NCBI RefSeq assembly: GCF_000814675.1
Contig: NZ_JWIG01000022.1
Location: 124,001 to 188,000 of the forward strand
Direction: 5' to 3'
DNA from: Pseudoalteromonas distincta
Lineage (GTDB): Bacteria > Pseudomonadota > Gammaproteobacteria > Enterobacterales > Alteromonadaceae
Length of the DNA: 64,000 bases
Position 1 is the first letter of the stretch; the number at the start of each line of letters is the position of its first letter. Made by a program: the position numbers and the translations under genes. Below, piece by piece: positions 1 through 9,363 of the stretch. The notes below the pieces were generated by a model. The model was not told the origin of the DNA. It made no database searches and saw nothing but the letters and a program-made list of their open reading frames with translations.

Positions 1-28
1 AAAACGAAGTTTTTAGATGGTTGAATTA

Positions 29-190
29 ATACCAACCCGCAATAATACTTAATCATTTTTAGGGGCTAAACGTGTCGCTACCTGCGTTAAAAAATTCTCA
101 TTTAGAACAACTAAATAGCGAATTTTTTGCCTAGCTATCAACACGTTTTTCCATCCTCAAAATAGATCACTTAATTAAGCGAATTGGTAT
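29..190. repeat. MITE-like repeat, copy 1 (162 bp)
   Basis: The element begins with ATACCAA and ends with TTGGTAT, so its ends are inverted repeats. It is homologous, in opposite orientation, to the segment at 55110-55270. The shared core includes a CGTTAAAAA stretch and a TTTTTGCCTAGCT stretch. It holds no reading frame. It lies downstream of the deoD terminator. The size, inverted ends and second copy fit a small non-autonomous mobile repeat; the family name is unknown to me. Confidence 0.7.
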
Positions 191-226
191 AAGTAATTAG
201 AAGCTGCTACCCATTTTTTCAGGCAT

Positions 227-253
227 AAAAAAAGCCGCATAAAATGCGGCTTT
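227..253 (-). terminator. Rho-independent terminator of deoBD
   Basis: The arms AAAGCCGCAT and ATGCGGCTTT are separated by three bases. On the minus strand the hairpin runs into a T tract. It lies about 78 bases past the deoD stop codon. Confidence 0.85.
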
Positions 254-330
254 GGAGGTTAGTCTCACTTCACTTTGGGCGTGTCTCCAAAACTTAGTGA
301 ATACGTTACCAAGGAACTGTTATGTATTAT

Positions 331-1035
331 TTAAGCTATTGACTCTAATGCAATTTTAACCATTTCGTTAAACGTGCTTTGACGCTCATCAGCAGGTGTT
401 GCTTCACCGGTGATTACGTGGTCACTTACTGTAAATAATGCCATTGCGTTTGCGCCGTATTCAGCTGCAACGCCATATAAACCGGCTGTTTCCATATCTA
501 CTGCTAGCATGCCTAACTTGTCTAAGTCTTTATAGAACGAGTCGTCTGCTTGGTAGAAAGTGTCGGTTGTAAATACGTTACCTACTTTTGCTTCTATTCC
601 TAGCTCTTTAGCGGCGTTTACACCGTTTAAAAGTAAGTCAAAGTTAGCAATAGCAGCAAAATCGTAGCCACGAACACGTGCACGGTTTACGTTTGAATCT
701 GTGCTTGCACCTTGTGCAAAAATTACGTCACGGATTTTGATATCTGTGCCAATACCGCCACACGTACCAATACGTATAATATTTTTAACGCCAAAGCTTA
801 CAATTAGCTCACGTGCATAAATAGACATTGATGGAATGCCCATGCCTGAACCCATGATGCTTACTGGCTTGCCTTTGTAAGTACCAGTGAAACCGTACAT
901 GTTACGAACACCTGTAACTTGTACTGCATCATCTAAAAAGTTTTCAGCAATATATTGCGCACGTAGCGGATCGCCTGGCATTAATACTGTTTCGGCGAAA
1001 TCACCAACGTTTGCACTGATATGCGGAGTACTCAT
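331..1035 (-). CDS. deoD: Purine nucleoside phosphorylase DeoD-type
   Basis: This cytoplasmic enzyme splits purine (deoxy)nucleosides with phosphate into free base and (deoxy)ribose-1-phosphate. The product is 234 residues, close to the 239 of E. coli DeoD. It has the [11 protein letters not shown] phosphate-binding segment near the N-terminus, the family-1 signature [15 protein letters not shown] at about 64-78, and a C-terminal SDH motif holding the expected catalytic Asp. Its ATG overlaps the deoB stop codon by one base, so the two genes are translationally coupled. The pentose-1-phosphate it releases is the substrate of DeoB. deoA and deoC are not in this window. Confidence 0.96.
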   Translation of the reverse strand: MSTPHISANVGDFAETVLMPGDPLRAQYIAENFLDDAVQVTGVRNMYGFTGTYKGKPVSIMGSGMGIPSMSIYARELIVSFGVKNIIRIGTCGGIGTDIKIRDVIFAQGASTDSNVNRARVRGYDFAAIANFDLLLNGVNAAKELGIEAKVGNVFTTDTFYQADDSFYKDLDKLGMLAVDMETAGLYGVAAEYGANAMALFTVSDHVITGEATPADERQSTFNEMVKIALESIA

Positions 1036-2267
1036 TAATTGTTTTCCTTTTTATTTGGCGTTGTTAGCTCATTTAAAAAGCTGTCGCCGTAATCAAGCGC
1101 AGATAAGTTAAACCACTGTGCCAGTGTTTGACCGATATCTGCAAAGCTGTTGCGTTCACCTAGAGGTGTGTTACTCATACCTGGTTTATATGCAATAACC
1201 GGTACGTATTCGCGAGTGTGCTCAGAACCTGGAAAGGTTGGGTCACAACCGTGATCTGCAGTGATCATTAATATGTCATCTGCGTTTAACTGCTTTAGTA
1301 TAGTTGGTAAATAGTCATCAAATTCTTTTAATGCTTTTGCATAACCTACTGGGTTACGGCGATGACCAAATTTTTCATCAAAATCAACTAGGTTAGTAAA
1401 GATTAAGCTATGATCTGGTGCGCTTTTCATTACTTCGCTGGTTTTTTCTAGCAAGTTCATAAGCCCAGGTGCTTTATGCTTTTGGGTTATGCCCTGATGC
1501 GCGTAAATATCTGAAATTTTACCAATACTAATTACTTCGCCGCCGTCTTTTGCTAACACATCTAGCAATGTTGGTGCTGGCGGAAGCACTGAATAGTCGC
1601 GACGATTACCCGTTCGAGCAAAGTCTTGGCTATTTGAACCCAAAAATGGCCGCGCAATCACTCGTCCTATATTCATTTCATCAAGTAGCGCCCGTGCGAT
1701 TTCGCAAACTTGATAAAGCTTCTCTAGGCCGAATGACTCTTCATGCGCGGCTATTTGAAACACGCTATCAGCTGAGGTGTAACAGATTGGTTTACCTGTT
1801 TTTACGTGCTCTTCACCTAGCTGTTCTAAAATGGTTGTTCCCGATGCATGGCAGTTGCCTAAAATGCCAGGAATACCAGTACGAGCTATAAACTCGTCTA
1901 TAAATTCTTGTGGGAAACTTGGCTGTGTTTTTGGGAAATATCCCCAATCAAATAACACAGGTACTCCTGCCATTTCCCAATGACCTGATGGCGTGTCTTT
2001 TCCGCTAGATAATTCTTTAGCGTAACCCCATGCTCCTTGAGAAGCTTGGCGGTCTGAAATTAAACACGGTTCTCCACCGGCAGCTTCACATGCATCCACT
2101 AACCCAAGTTTTGATAGATTAGGAAGCGATAATGCAGCGCCTGTTTCGTCGTAATATGCTTTTAGTAAGTGAGCGAATGTATTAGCCCCAAGATCGCCGA
2201 ATTTATCTGCATCTGGTGCTGCACCGATTCCTAGGCTATCTGCCATTAAGATAATTGCTCTTGCCAT
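1035..2267 (-). CDS. deoB: Phosphopentomutase
   Basis: DeoB interconverts (deoxy)ribose-1-phosphate and (deoxy)ribose-5-phosphate, linking nucleoside breakdown to central metabolism. The product is 410 residues, the usual length. It starts with the metal-site segment [11 protein letters not shown], has [10 protein letters not shown] with the region that carries the phosphorylated Thr in the family, and has the C-terminal alkaline-phosphatase-superfamily metal site [21 protein letters not shown] ribosome site lies 7 bases before the ATG. It is the first gene of a deoB-deoD operon and is divergent from udk-nupC, so the window starts with a nucleoside salvage island. Confidence 0.96.
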   Translation of the reverse strand: MARAIILMADSLGIGAAPDADKFGDLGANTFAHLLKAYYDETGAALSLPNLSKLGLVDACEAAGGEPCLISDRQASQGAWGYAKELSSGKDTPSGHWEMAGVPVLFDWGYFPKTQPSFPQEFIDEFIARTGIPGILGNCHASGTTILEQLGEEHVKTGKPICYTSADSVFQIAAHEESFGLEKLYQVCEIARALLDEMNIGRVIARPFLGSNSQDFARTGNRRDYSVLPPAPTLLDVLAKDGGEVISIGKISDIYAHQGITQKHKAPGLMNLLEKTSEVMKSAPDHSLIFTNLVDFDEKFGHRRNPVGYAKALKEFDDYLPTILKQLNADDILMITADHGCDPTFPGSEHTREYVPVIAYKPGMSNTPLGERNSFADIGQTLAQWFNLSALDYGDSFLNELTTPNKKENN

Positions 2268-2322
2268 TTTGACCTCACTTTGATTCTAGGTGGTTACTTT
2301 ATCCGCTGATCGATTTTTCCGT

Positions 2323-2340
2323 ACAGGACAAAAGTCCTGT
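2323..2340. promoter_or_regulatory. Perfect inverted repeat in the deoB/udk promoter region
   Basis: The arms ACAGGAC and GTCCTGT are separated by four A residues. The repeat lies 56 bases upstream of the deoB start codon and about 120 bases upstream of udk. A second, looser symmetry (TTTGC ... GCAAA, 2365-2387) follows. Either could be an operator for a nucleoside-responsive LacI/CytR-type regulator, or the first could be an RNA hairpin in the deoB leader. No regulator is assigned. Confidence 0.4.
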
Positions 2341-2459
2341 TTCATAAAACCTAAACATTATAAATTTGCATTCTTAAGCGAAGCAAAAGAGATTAATCGT
2401 GTCTTTTTTGCTATTGTGATCTACCAACAATATATCCTTCTGTGTGGGTGAGAACTTTA

Positions 2460-3092
2460 GTGACACGAACTACTATTATAGCTATTGCAGGCGCGTCTGC
2501 GTCGGGCAAATCTCTTTTTAGCCAAACTATATACAATGAATTGGTTAATGAGCTTGAACCAGGCGCTATCGCCATTATTGAAGAAGATGCTTACTACAAG
2601 GATCAGTCGCATTTACCGATGGCGCATCGTACGCAAACGAATTACGACCATCCTGATGCATTTGAACATGCGTTAATGCTTGAGCATTTAACACAGCTTC
2701 GTAGTGGAAATTCAGTTGAAGTACCAACGTATGATTATGCACAGCATACACGTAGCGAGAAAACTCGCCGAGTGCCTGCTGCTAAAATACTCATTGTTGA
2801 AGGTATTTTATTATTGAGTGACAAAGCGCTTAATAAAGAATTTGATATTAAGGTGTTTATAGATACGCCTTTAGATATTTGCTTAATGCGTCGTATGCAA
2901 CGTGATATGGAGCAACGAGGCAGAACATTACAATCTGTTGTTGAGCAGTATCAAGCAACTGTTAGACCGATGTTTTATCAATTTATTGAGCCTTCTAAGC
3001 ATAACGCAGATTTAGTTGTGACTCGAGGCGGTATGAACCGCGTTGCGATTGATATAATAAAAAGTAAGATAAAATATTTACTACAAGAATAA
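2460..3092 (+). CDS. udk: Uridine kinase
   Basis: Udk phosphorylates uridine and cytidine to their monophosphates in pyrimidine salvage. The N-terminal P-loop is GASASGKS, followed by the [10 protein letters not shown] segment and the DHPDAFEH segment typical of the family. The chosen GTG start gives 210 residues, close to the 213 of E. coli, and is preceded by GGTGAG at a suitable distance. In-frame GTG codons at 2442 and 2448 would add six or four residues and cannot be excluded. The gene is 17 bases upstream of a CNT-type nucleoside transporter, so uptake and phosphorylation are co-transcribed. Confidence 0.94.
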   Translation: MTRTTIIAIAGASASGKSLFSQTIYNELVNELEPGAIAIIEEDAYYKDQSHLPMAHRTQTNYDHPDAFEHALMLEHLTQLRSGNSVEVPTYDYAQHTRSEKTRRVPAAKILIVEGILLLSDKALNKEFDIKVFIDTPLDICLMRRMQRDMEQRGRTLQSVVEQYQATVRPMFYQFIEPSKHNADLVVTRGGMNRVAIDIIKSKIKYLLQE

Positions 3093-3109
3093 CAACGGGA
3101 AACATTTGT

Positions 3110-4336
3110 ATGACAACATTTATGAGCTTAGTGGGCATGTGTGTGCTACTAAGCATTGCCTTTGCGGCATCAACTAATCGCAAGGCAATTAATTTAAGAA
3201 CCGTTGGTATAGCATTTGCGATGCAAGTAGTTATTGGCGGTTTTGTCCTGTTTTTTGAAGCAGGAAAAAATGTGTTAACGAGCATGTCAGCAGCCGTATC
3301 GTCGGTTATTGGTTATGCAAACGACGGTATTGGGTTTTTGTTTGGCCCACTTGCCTCACAAGACACATTAGGTTTTATTTTTGCGATTCAAGTTTTGCCC
3401 GTTATCGTGTTTTTCTCAGCACTTGTTGCTGTGTTGTATCACCTTGGCATTATGGATTGGATAATTAGGATTTTAGGCGGCGGTTTACAAAAATTATTGA
3501 AAACCTCTCGCACAGAATCGCTTTCAGCAACGGCAAATATTTTTGTTGGCCAAACTGAAGCACCGCTAATAGTTAAGCCATTTATAGCAACAATGACTAA
3601 ATCGGAATTGTTTGCAGTGATGGTAGGTGGCTTAGCCACTGTGGCAGGCTCTGTAATGGCTGGTTACGTTATTATCGGCGTAGATCTTAAGTATTTAATA
3701 GCAGCGAGCTTTATGGCTGCTCCAGGTGGTTTTTTAATGGCCAAGATGATTGTGCCAGAAACTGAAACGCCTAAAGATAACTTAGCTGATTTAGATTTAG
3801 ATGACGAAGATAAGCCTGTAAATGTAATTGATGCAGCTGCATCAGGTGCAGCAAACGGTATGCATTTAGCACTTAATGTTGGTGCAATGTTACTTGCTTT
3901 TGTAGCGCTAATTGCACTACTAAACGGTTTATTAGGCGGTATTGGTGGGTGGTTTGATTACCCAACATTAACGCTTCAAGAAATATTAGGTTATGTATTT
4001 GCTCCTGTTGCATGGTTACTAGGTGTGCCATGGGATGAAGCAATTATAGCCGGCAGCTTTATTGGTCAAAAGATAGTAGTGAACGAGTTTGTTGCTTACT
4101 TAGACTTTATAAATTATCGCGATACGTTAAGCGCACACACACAAGCAATTGTTACTTTTGCTCTATGTGGCTTTGCTAACCTATCATCGATAGCCATTTT
4201 ACTAGGTGGGTTAGGCGGTATGGCGCCTAGTCGGCGGAAGGATATCGCACGCTTAGGGCTCAGAGCAGTGTTAGCAGGATCTATGGCTAACCTTATGAGC
4301 GCAGCAATTGCTGGGTTTTTCCTCTCGCTAGCTTAG
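3110..4336 (+). CDS. nupC: NupC/CNT-family concentrative nucleoside transporter
   Basis: This is an inner-membrane nucleoside symporter of 408 residues, similar to NupC (400 residues). Hydrophobic segments run through the whole protein, with a charged loop near residues 220-240 ([10 protein letters not shown]). The family features GQTEAPL at about 148-154 and the C-terminal [14 protein letters not shown] and GFANLSSI segments, which form the nucleoside and cation site in CNT proteins, are intact. It follows udk directly and is closed by a strong terminator. The exact substrate (pyrimidine or purine nucleosides) cannot be read from the sequence. Confidence 0.92.
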   Translation: MTTFMSLVGMCVLLSIAFAASTNRKAINLRTVGIAFAMQVVIGGFVLFFEAGKNVLTSMSAAVSSVIGYANDGIGFLFGPLASQDTLGFIFAIQVLPVIVFFSALVAVLYHLGIMDWIIRILGGGLQKLLKTSRTESLSATANIFVGQTEAPLIVKPFIATMTKSELFAVMVGGLATVAGSVMAGYVIIGVDLKYLIAASFMAAPGGFLMAKMIVPETETPKDNLADLDLDDEDKPVNVIDAAASGAANGMHLALNVGAMLLAFVALIALLNGLLGGIGGWFDYPTLTLQEILGYVFAPVAWLLGVPWDEAIIAGSFIGQKIVVNEFVAYLDFINYRDTLSAHTQAIVTFALCGFANLSSIAILLGGLGGMAPSRRKDIARLGLRAVLAGSMANLMSAAIAGFFLSLA

Positions 4337-4426
4337 AAACTTATTGAGATGAACACCGGTGTTGCAAAACAAGAGGATAGCACTTTAAGGGGTTAAAGCT
4401 CTATCTGACTTGAACGATACTTCACC

Positions 4427-4453
4427 AAGGGCCGCAAGGCCCTTTTATCGTTT
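4427..4453 (+). terminator. Rho-independent terminator of udk-nupC
   Basis: The arms AAGGGCC and GGCCCTT are separated by GCAA and followed by TTATCGTTTT. It lies about 90 bases after the nupC stop codon. Confidence 0.85.
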
Positions 4454-4630
4454 TAGGCCTTCCACATTTATACACTCCCCAACCTTCAAGCTATTTAACC
4501 TTATTTATGGTTATACATAACTCAAATAAACCAATATCTTAGTAACAAAGTCACATAAATATTTTTTGTGTTTTTCGTATTTTCAGCCACACTTATATTA
4601 CTTAAGCTAACCGACTAACGATCCGCTATT

Positions 4631-5341
4631 GTGAAATATATTCTTTATTCTCTTTTTTTAATTTGTTCTGTGTATGTTCAAGCAAAGGAACCCATCCTTG
4701 TTGTTACAGAGTTAGCACCGCCAAACCAGGTGTTGATTGATGGTGAGGTAGCAGGTGAAGGTACTCAATTTATTAGAGATATATTTGCTGAGGCTGATCT
4801 AACACCTAACATTCAAATGTACCCTTGGGCACGTGCTTATAAAATTGCAGATGAGCTTAAAAATACCTTTATATACAGCCTTGCACGCACTGTAGAGCGA
4901 GAAGAAAAATTTTATTGGATAGGACCTGTCGGACGTTTTGAACTAGGCTTTATTGGCCTATCAGAGCGAGATGATCTTATTATAAACACTACTGAGCAAG
5001 CCAAAGTGTACAAAATTGCTATGCAGCGCAATGACTTTTCAACACAAACCCTCGCAAAACTGGGGTTTGAAGTTGTTTTAACCTCTGATATTCAAAAGTC
5101 ATACTCTTTACTACTCGCTAAAAAAGTAGATTTAATTGTAGATGATCCTTTATATATGAAGCAGATGAGCGACTACCTAAAGCTCAAACCGGCACACTTA
5201 AAGTTTATTTATAAAATAGATGAGCTAACAATTGATGCTTATTTAGCTGCGAATAAAAAAACAGATATGCATTTAATAGAAGCACTGCAAGCTGCTTTTT
5301 TAAAAATAAAGCAAAAAAAAGGGCTCCCTTATGAAAGATAA
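4631..5341 (+). CDS. Periplasmic solute-binding-like protein (SBP_bac_3 fold)
   Basis: The product has 236 residues and starts from GTG. Residues 1-18 form a signal peptide ending in VQAKE. The rest resembles family-3 solute-binding proteins: GEGTQFIRDIFAEADLTP near 40-58, YPWARAYKIA near 65-74 and VDLIVDDPLYMKQM near 168-181. Many marine gammaproteobacteria have such stand-alone proteins annotated as transporter substrate-binding domain proteins. No ABC permease or ATPase is adjacent, so it may feed a distant transporter or act in sensing. The ligand is unknown. No convincing ribosome-binding site precedes the start. Confidence 0.75.
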   Translation: MKYILYSLFLICSVYVQAKEPILVVTELAPPNQVLIDGEVAGEGTQFIRDIFAEADLTPNIQMYPWARAYKIADELKNTFIYSLARTVEREEKFYWIGPVGRFELGFIGLSERDDLIINTTEQAKVYKIAMQRNDFSTQTLAKLGFEVVLTSDIQKSYSLLLAKKVDLIVDDPLYMKQMSDYLKLKPAHLKFIYKIDELTIDAYLAANKKTDMHLIEALQAAFLKIKQKKGLPYER

Positions 5342-5740
5342 ATCATTGAAGGTAAGTATGCTTATGGGCGACAAAATCATCTTTCATTTTTAACTTTTTA
5401 TATTCTTTGTTAAATCGCTTTATGACACACAACTACTTACTTATTAAATTCGATGCAATTTAGCATGCGCACAAATAGGTAATTTTTGCAGCCTTACAGC
5501 ACCTTTCCCACTTTATAGTCAAAGGTTCCAGCTGATGCATTACTGTAAATATGAGCCAAAAATTAGATCTATTTTCTTTTTAAAAAATTATAAGAAGAGA
5601 AATGGGCGGTATTAATCACAAGCTTAAACTCACTTGCATTAACACAATTGCTTAAAAGAATGGCTTAGAAGAATAGAAAAACAAATACTAGGAGGGGCTA
5701 ATAACAGGCGTTGCTTGGTTTATGTCAAATTTCAGACACA
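5342..5740. other. Gene-free stretch between binding protein and cold-shock gene
   Basis: About 400 bases with no credible coding region. Very short frames with start codons exist (for example 18 codons near 5600) but have no support. No terminator was recognised for the preceding gene. Confidence 0.5.
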
Positions 5741-5767
5741 AAAAAAGCGCCTTAAGCGCTTTTTTTC
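5741..5767. terminator. Terminator after the cold-shock gene
   Basis: AAAAAAGCGC and GCGCTTTTTT form a short GC stem with T or A tracts on both sides, so it can act on either strand. It sits directly downstream of the minus-strand csp gene. Confidence 0.8.
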
Positions 5768-5787
5768 ATTTTACTTAAAAAGTAAAA

Positions 5788-5997
5788 TTATACAGCTGTG
5801 ATGTTATCAGCTTGTGGACCTTTTTGACCTTGTGAAAGAGTGAACTCTACACGTTGGCCTTCAGCTAAAGTTTTGAAACCTTCGCTTTTGATTGCTGAGA
5901 AATGTGCGAAAACGTCTGGGCCATTTTCTTGCTCGATGAAACCAAAACCTTTAGACTCGTTGAACCACTTAACTGTACCTGATACGATGTTAGACAT
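5788..5997 (-). CDS. CspA-family cold-shock protein
   Basis: This is a small single-stranded nucleic-acid-binding protein and probable RNA chaperone of 69 residues. It has RNP-1 (KGFGFI) and RNP-2 (VFAHF) on a single OB-fold cold-shock domain. The ATG at 5997 is preferred because AGGA lies 7-8 bases before it and the protein then begins [13 protein letters not shown], as is usual. A longer frame from 6033 would add twelve residues unlike the family. The upstream 240 bases contain no gene and could form the long regulatory leader common for cold-shock mRNAs. Confidence 0.93.
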   Translation of the reverse strand: MSNIVSGTVKWFNESKGFGFIEQENGPDVFAHFSAIKSEGFKTLAEGQRVEFTLSQGQKGPQADNITAV

Positions 5998-6237
5998 TGT
6001 AATATCCTGATATAAAATAAAAAATATGCTCATAAGAGCGGGTGTAGCAAAAAATGAGATGGTACTTTAAAAACTTCAGGACGGTACTACAAGTATTACT
6101 TATACAACATCGAAATGGAGATTTATAGCTTACATGCTTTCTTTCTAGCTGCAGCCCACTATATAGATTTTTTAAAATATGTCAAGTACCTATCTATAAT
6201 CAGAGTGATAAACAACCAAAACCGCTTTCCTTGGTTA
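5998..6237. promoter_or_regulatory. Upstream/leader region of the cold-shock gene
   Basis: There is no reading frame of note. By analogy with cspA genes part of this could be a long structured 5' untranslated region, but I cannot identify a cold-box by eye, so this is inference from position. Confidence 0.3.
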
Positions 6238-6954
6238 TTAAAATTCAAATTCTAATGCGAGCCTAAAACTATGATTTTTTTCTGATTGGCTTATCTCAGT
6301 GATAAAACCCGCTTCCCATTTTAACTGCTTTTGTCCATCAAAACGCTGCAAACCTATAAACCCAGGCCCTATGCCAACAAAGTCTTCTCCTACGTACACC
6401 TCAATAGATGGCTGAAAAGCAGAACGATATCGATAGCGATATTGCGCTCTAAACTCACTTTCCCATTCATTTTGAATATCCTGCCCCCACTCGTACACTA
6501 AAAAGGCATTCATAGTTAAGCTTGTTTTACCAAACTCTTTTTCTATCACAAAACCCGAAGTTGCTTCATACACATCTTCATTATGTTTTTTTTCAAGCTC
6601 AAATAATGCCCCCCAATCGGCCCATAATTTACCTTGTTCAATCAATTGCCAGCGTAGTTCAAGCTCATAAGCTTCTAAACCAAAGTCGCCGTTGTCATCT
6701 CGCTCACCAACTAAATAGCCTTCTAGTGCCATTGTATCGTTAATAGCACCGCCACCACCCAAACGCTGCGCTAGTATGTTGCCACTATCTGTTTGGTGCG
6801 ACACTAACCGCCATTCAAACTCTCGCTCAAAAGGTAAAACATAGGGGTGATATACCTTATCAACAACAATTCCATCGGCCTTTGCTGGGGTTGAAAGTAC
6901 CAACAAACAAAAAACGGTAAAGCTAAGCGCTAAATATAGGTTGAGTGCTTTCAT
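6238..6954 (-). CDS. Outer-membrane or periplasmic beta-rich protein of unknown function
   Basis: The product has 238 residues with an N-terminal signal peptide ending in TPAKA. The rest alternates aromatic and charged residues as in a small beta-barrel (WRLVSHQT, YELELRWQL, YRYRYR) and ends ALEFEF, a C-terminal Phe typical of outer-membrane proteins. I do not recognise a named family. Its ATG overlaps the stop of the FTR1-like gene by four bases, so it is the last gene of the ten-gene operon starting at 14274. It could be the outer-membrane component working with the cupredoxin and FTR1-like proteins. Confidence 0.7.
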   Translation of the reverse strand: MKALNLYLALSFTVFCLLVLSTPAKADGIVVDKVYHPYVLPFEREFEWRLVSHQTDSGNILAQRLGGGGAINDTMALEGYLVGERDDNGDFGLEAYELELRWQLIEQGKLWADWGALFELEKKHNEDVYEATSGFVIEKEFGKTSLTMNAFLVYEWGQDIQNEWESEFRAQYRYRYRSAFQPSIEVYVGEDFVGIGPGFIGLQRFDGQKQLKWEAGFITEISQSEKNHSFRLALEFEF

Positions 6955-7691
6955 ACACGTTCCTTAGACATTGAAGCCGAAATAACATAACAAAGTGATA
7001 AAAATATCACGCTACTAGTACTATATATAAGTACACTCATTAGATCAGGAGTGGCCTCGTAACCAACAAGGGCACGCAGTACGCGCCCGAGCTCAGAGTT
7101 TTCGCTTAATACATCGCGTAAATCCCACACGGTTGCGGTGTTGGTAATTAAGTCTATTTGGCTTGCCAAATCCAGTGCAACTAATAACTTAGCCGCGCTG
7201 TTAAAAGCAAGCAAAGTAAAAAGCGGATACATACCAAAGCGGTGCTTAATTGCATTCATTAAAAAGTACAGCAATACGCTAAAACTTAAACAAATTCCAA
7301 CACCTAATAAAGTGCCAATAAATAAGCTTTGCCCTGCATCATTACTTTGCCAAAAGCTGGTGAGGTAAATAATATAGTGGCTTAAATACAATGTTATTGT
7401 GCTTATAACAGCAATATAAAAAGCCGCTGATTTTTGCTTTATTGCAAATACTAATACGGCTATAAATATAGTAATACAGAGCCCTATTTGTGAGTACTCT
7501 AGCCCTTGGTGTTCAAACCACTGGCTCACCCATGATGCACTTTGCATGTACATAAACGACATGAGCGCGCCAATTAGTAAAGCAGATCCTATTTTTAAAG
7601 CGCTTTGTTTTTTAACTACTTGTAGTAGCACTAATAAAATAGCCACAGGTAGTAATTGATTAAGGCTCATGACTAAACTAGTTATTAGCAT
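6951..7691 (-). CDS. FTR1-like membrane protein lacking the REXXE iron motifs
   Basis: The product has 246 residues with about seven hydrophobic segments. The C-terminal part (VWDLRDVLSENSELG, then LRALVGYEATPDLMSVLIY) matches the layout of FTR1/EfeU iron permeases. In that family two membrane helices carry REXXE motifs that bind iron. Here the first helix reads LNQLLPVAILLVLLQ and the fourth LYLSHYIIYLTSFW, so both motifs appear absent. The ATG at 7691 is chosen because GAGGAGG lies 6 bases before it. It overlaps the cupredoxin gene by 14 bases. It may be a sensor or an altered transporter rather than a standard iron permease. Confidence 0.72.
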   Translation of the reverse strand: MLITSLVMSLNQLLPVAILLVLLQVVKKQSALKIGSALLIGALMSFMYMQSASWVSQWFEHQGLEYSQIGLCITIFIAVLVFAIKQKSAAFYIAVISTITLYLSHYIIYLTSFWQSNDAGQSLFIGTLLGVGICLSFSVLLYFLMNAIKHRFGMYPLFTLLAFNSAAKLLVALDLASQIDLITNTATVWDLRDVLSENSELGRVLRALVGYEATPDLMSVLIYSTSSVIFLSLCYVISASMSKERV

Positions 7692-8031
7692 GCTGCGCCT
7701 CCTCATCACCAACTATTACAACGCCCCTTGCTGTATTGGGCGAAAACTCACCAAAAAATTCGTAATACCCTTTACTAAGCGGCCCTATATAAATAATGCT
7801 TTTACGGTTTGGGTAGAGTACTTTTTCTCTGTTTAGATCAAAGCTATCAAACTCTTCTGGTGTGCTATCTTGGTTTTCTATCAATAGTTTTACTTTTTTA
7901 TTCGCGGGAATGGTAATTTGTGAGGGGTAAAACAAGTGATCTTTTAAAATAATAAGGTACTCTTTACTCGCCGCGTTAAACGACAAAAATAGCAAACAAC
8001 AAAGGCACTGATTAAATAAACGTTTAGTCAC
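7678..8031 (-). CDS. Periplasmic cupredoxin-domain protein (EfeO-type)
   Basis: The product has 117 residues with a signal peptide of about 22 residues. The remainder is one cupredoxin-like domain: PSQITIPANKKVKLLIENQD, the acidic TPEEFDSFDLNREKV loop and GPLSKGYYEFFGEFSPNTARG. These resemble the N-terminal domain of EfeO and the small cupredoxins encoded beside FTR1 permeases. The Cys and His that bind copper in classical blue-copper proteins are absent. It overlaps the histidine-kinase gene by 8 bases and the FTR1-like gene by 14, which suggests the three are produced together and act at the inner membrane. Confidence 0.8.
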   Translation of the reverse strand: MTKRLFNQCLCCLLFLSFNAASKEYLIILKDHLFYPSQITIPANKKVKLLIENQDSTPEEFDSFDLNREKVLYPNRKSIIYIGPLSKGYYEFFGEFSPNTARGVVIVGDEEAQHANN

Positions 8032-9337
8032 TTTTTACTCCTGTAAAAGTAACCTTAACGGTTAGCCCACCTAAAGGGCTATTCGCTAAATGAATACTTG
8101 CGCCATAAATAGCAATTATATGTTGAACAATCGCCATACCTAAACCAGCACCTTGCTCGCCTGATGGATGCTGATCACCACCTACTCGATAAAAGCGATT
8201 GAATATTCGCTCTTTTTGCTCTTCAGTCATACCCGCACCAGAATCATCAATTTGCCAACTAAAGCCGTTATTACTTGATACTAATTTAATTATAATTTGA
8301 CCATTATTGGGTGTGTATTTTATGGCATTGCTAAGTAAATTAGCGATAAGCGTGGTTAATGTAAACTCATCACCATTAATTACAAAATCATCGCCTTCAA
8401 GACTAATGGTTTGGTTTTTTTCATCTATTTTGTCGTATTGCTCCGATACGACTTGCTGAGTAATCGTTAGCAATGATTGTTCGCTAAATTGCCTCTGCCA
8501 TTGTTCAGGCTGAGTGCGTCCTAAGATTAGCATTTGCTCAACAATATTACTTAAGCGATTAATGCCCTGCGACATAGCTTGTAATTCTTGATGGTCTTGC
8601 AGATTACTTTGTTTATTAGCCAAATTATGTACATTAATTTTTAAACTACTAAGCGGGGTACGTAATTCGTGAGCTGCATCTGAGGCAAAAAAACGCTCCC
8701 GTAAGTAGGCCGTTTCTACGCGTTTAAATAAGTCGTTTAAACGATTAATAACCGGTTTAATTTCCTCGTCGGTTACTTGCCAGTTAATTGGCGTAAAGTC
8801 GTTCGCTTGGCGAGACGCCAACTGCTTAGATAATCGAGTAAGAGGGGCTAATGCGTATTTAACAAAAAAGCTAATAAAAATAGCAAGCAGAGGGACTGCC
8901 CATAGCATTGGTAACATTGCAGATAAAATAACGGCTTCAGCTAATTCAAACCGCTTTGCCATAGGTTCAGCAACAATGACTTTACGGGTGTTTTTACTCA
9001 TCACAAATACCCGCATACGCTGCCCTGCTACATTGGCCGTTTGAAAGCCCTCGCTAAAACTAACATGGTTATTCGTTAAACTCGATGAGCCACTAAGTAA
9101 ACTATTATTTTGCCAAATTTGATACAACAACTGAGCGCTATTATTACTGACTTGTACTGCATCTGTGCTTAGTGCCAATGGTTGCTCAATTAAAACGCCA
9201 GCCACTATTTTAAGTTCATCATCAAGCAAACTTTCACCGTGGTGCATACTTTTTTGATAGCCTTTTACTAATGCTAAAAAGCAAGTTAGCACCATCATTG
9301 AAAGTAAAATTAAGGTCAGACGTTTACGAATTGACAT
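8024..9337 (-). CDS. Sensor histidine kinase (QseC/PmrB-like)
   Basis: This is a membrane sensor of 437 residues. One hydrophobic segment near 8-25 and a second near 137-160 bracket a periplasmic domain of about 110 residues. A HAMP-like linker, the phosphoacceptor motif FFASDAAHELRTPLSS, the N-box NLLSNAIKYTPNNG and the G-boxes DDSGAGM and GAGLGMAIV follow. The ATG at 9337 has GAGG six bases upstream; a TTG at 9343 would sit on that site. The partner regulator gene ends 26 bases upstream. Its position between the enzyme genes and the cupredoxin/FTR1-like genes suggests it senses a metal, redox state or the pathway product. Confidence 0.9.
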   Translation of the reverse strand: MSIRKRLTLILLSMMVLTCFLALVKGYQKSMHHGESLLDDELKIVAGVLIEQPLALSTDAVQVSNNSAQLLYQIWQNNSLLSGSSSLTNNHVSFSEGFQTANVAGQRMRVFVMSKNTRKVIVAEPMAKRFELAEAVILSAMLPMLWAVPLLAIFISFFVKYALAPLTRLSKQLASRQANDFTPINWQVTDEEIKPVINRLNDLFKRVETAYLRERFFASDAAHELRTPLSSLKINVHNLANKQSNLQDHQELQAMSQGINRLSNIVEQMLILGRTQPEQWQRQFSEQSLLTITQQVVSEQYDKIDEKNQTISLEGDDFVINGDEFTLTTLIANLLSNAIKYTPNNGQIIIKLVSSNNGFSWQIDDSGAGMTEEQKERIFNRFYRVGGDQHPSGEQGAGLGMAIVQHIIAIYGASIHLANSPLGGLTVKVTFTGVKSD

Positions 9338-9363
9338 TTTCAACCTCGAAAAACAAATACACT

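Noticed and set aside
5600..5653. Tiny open frame with AAGAAGAG upstream
   Set aside because: About 18 codons with no recognisable feature; not supportable as a gene.
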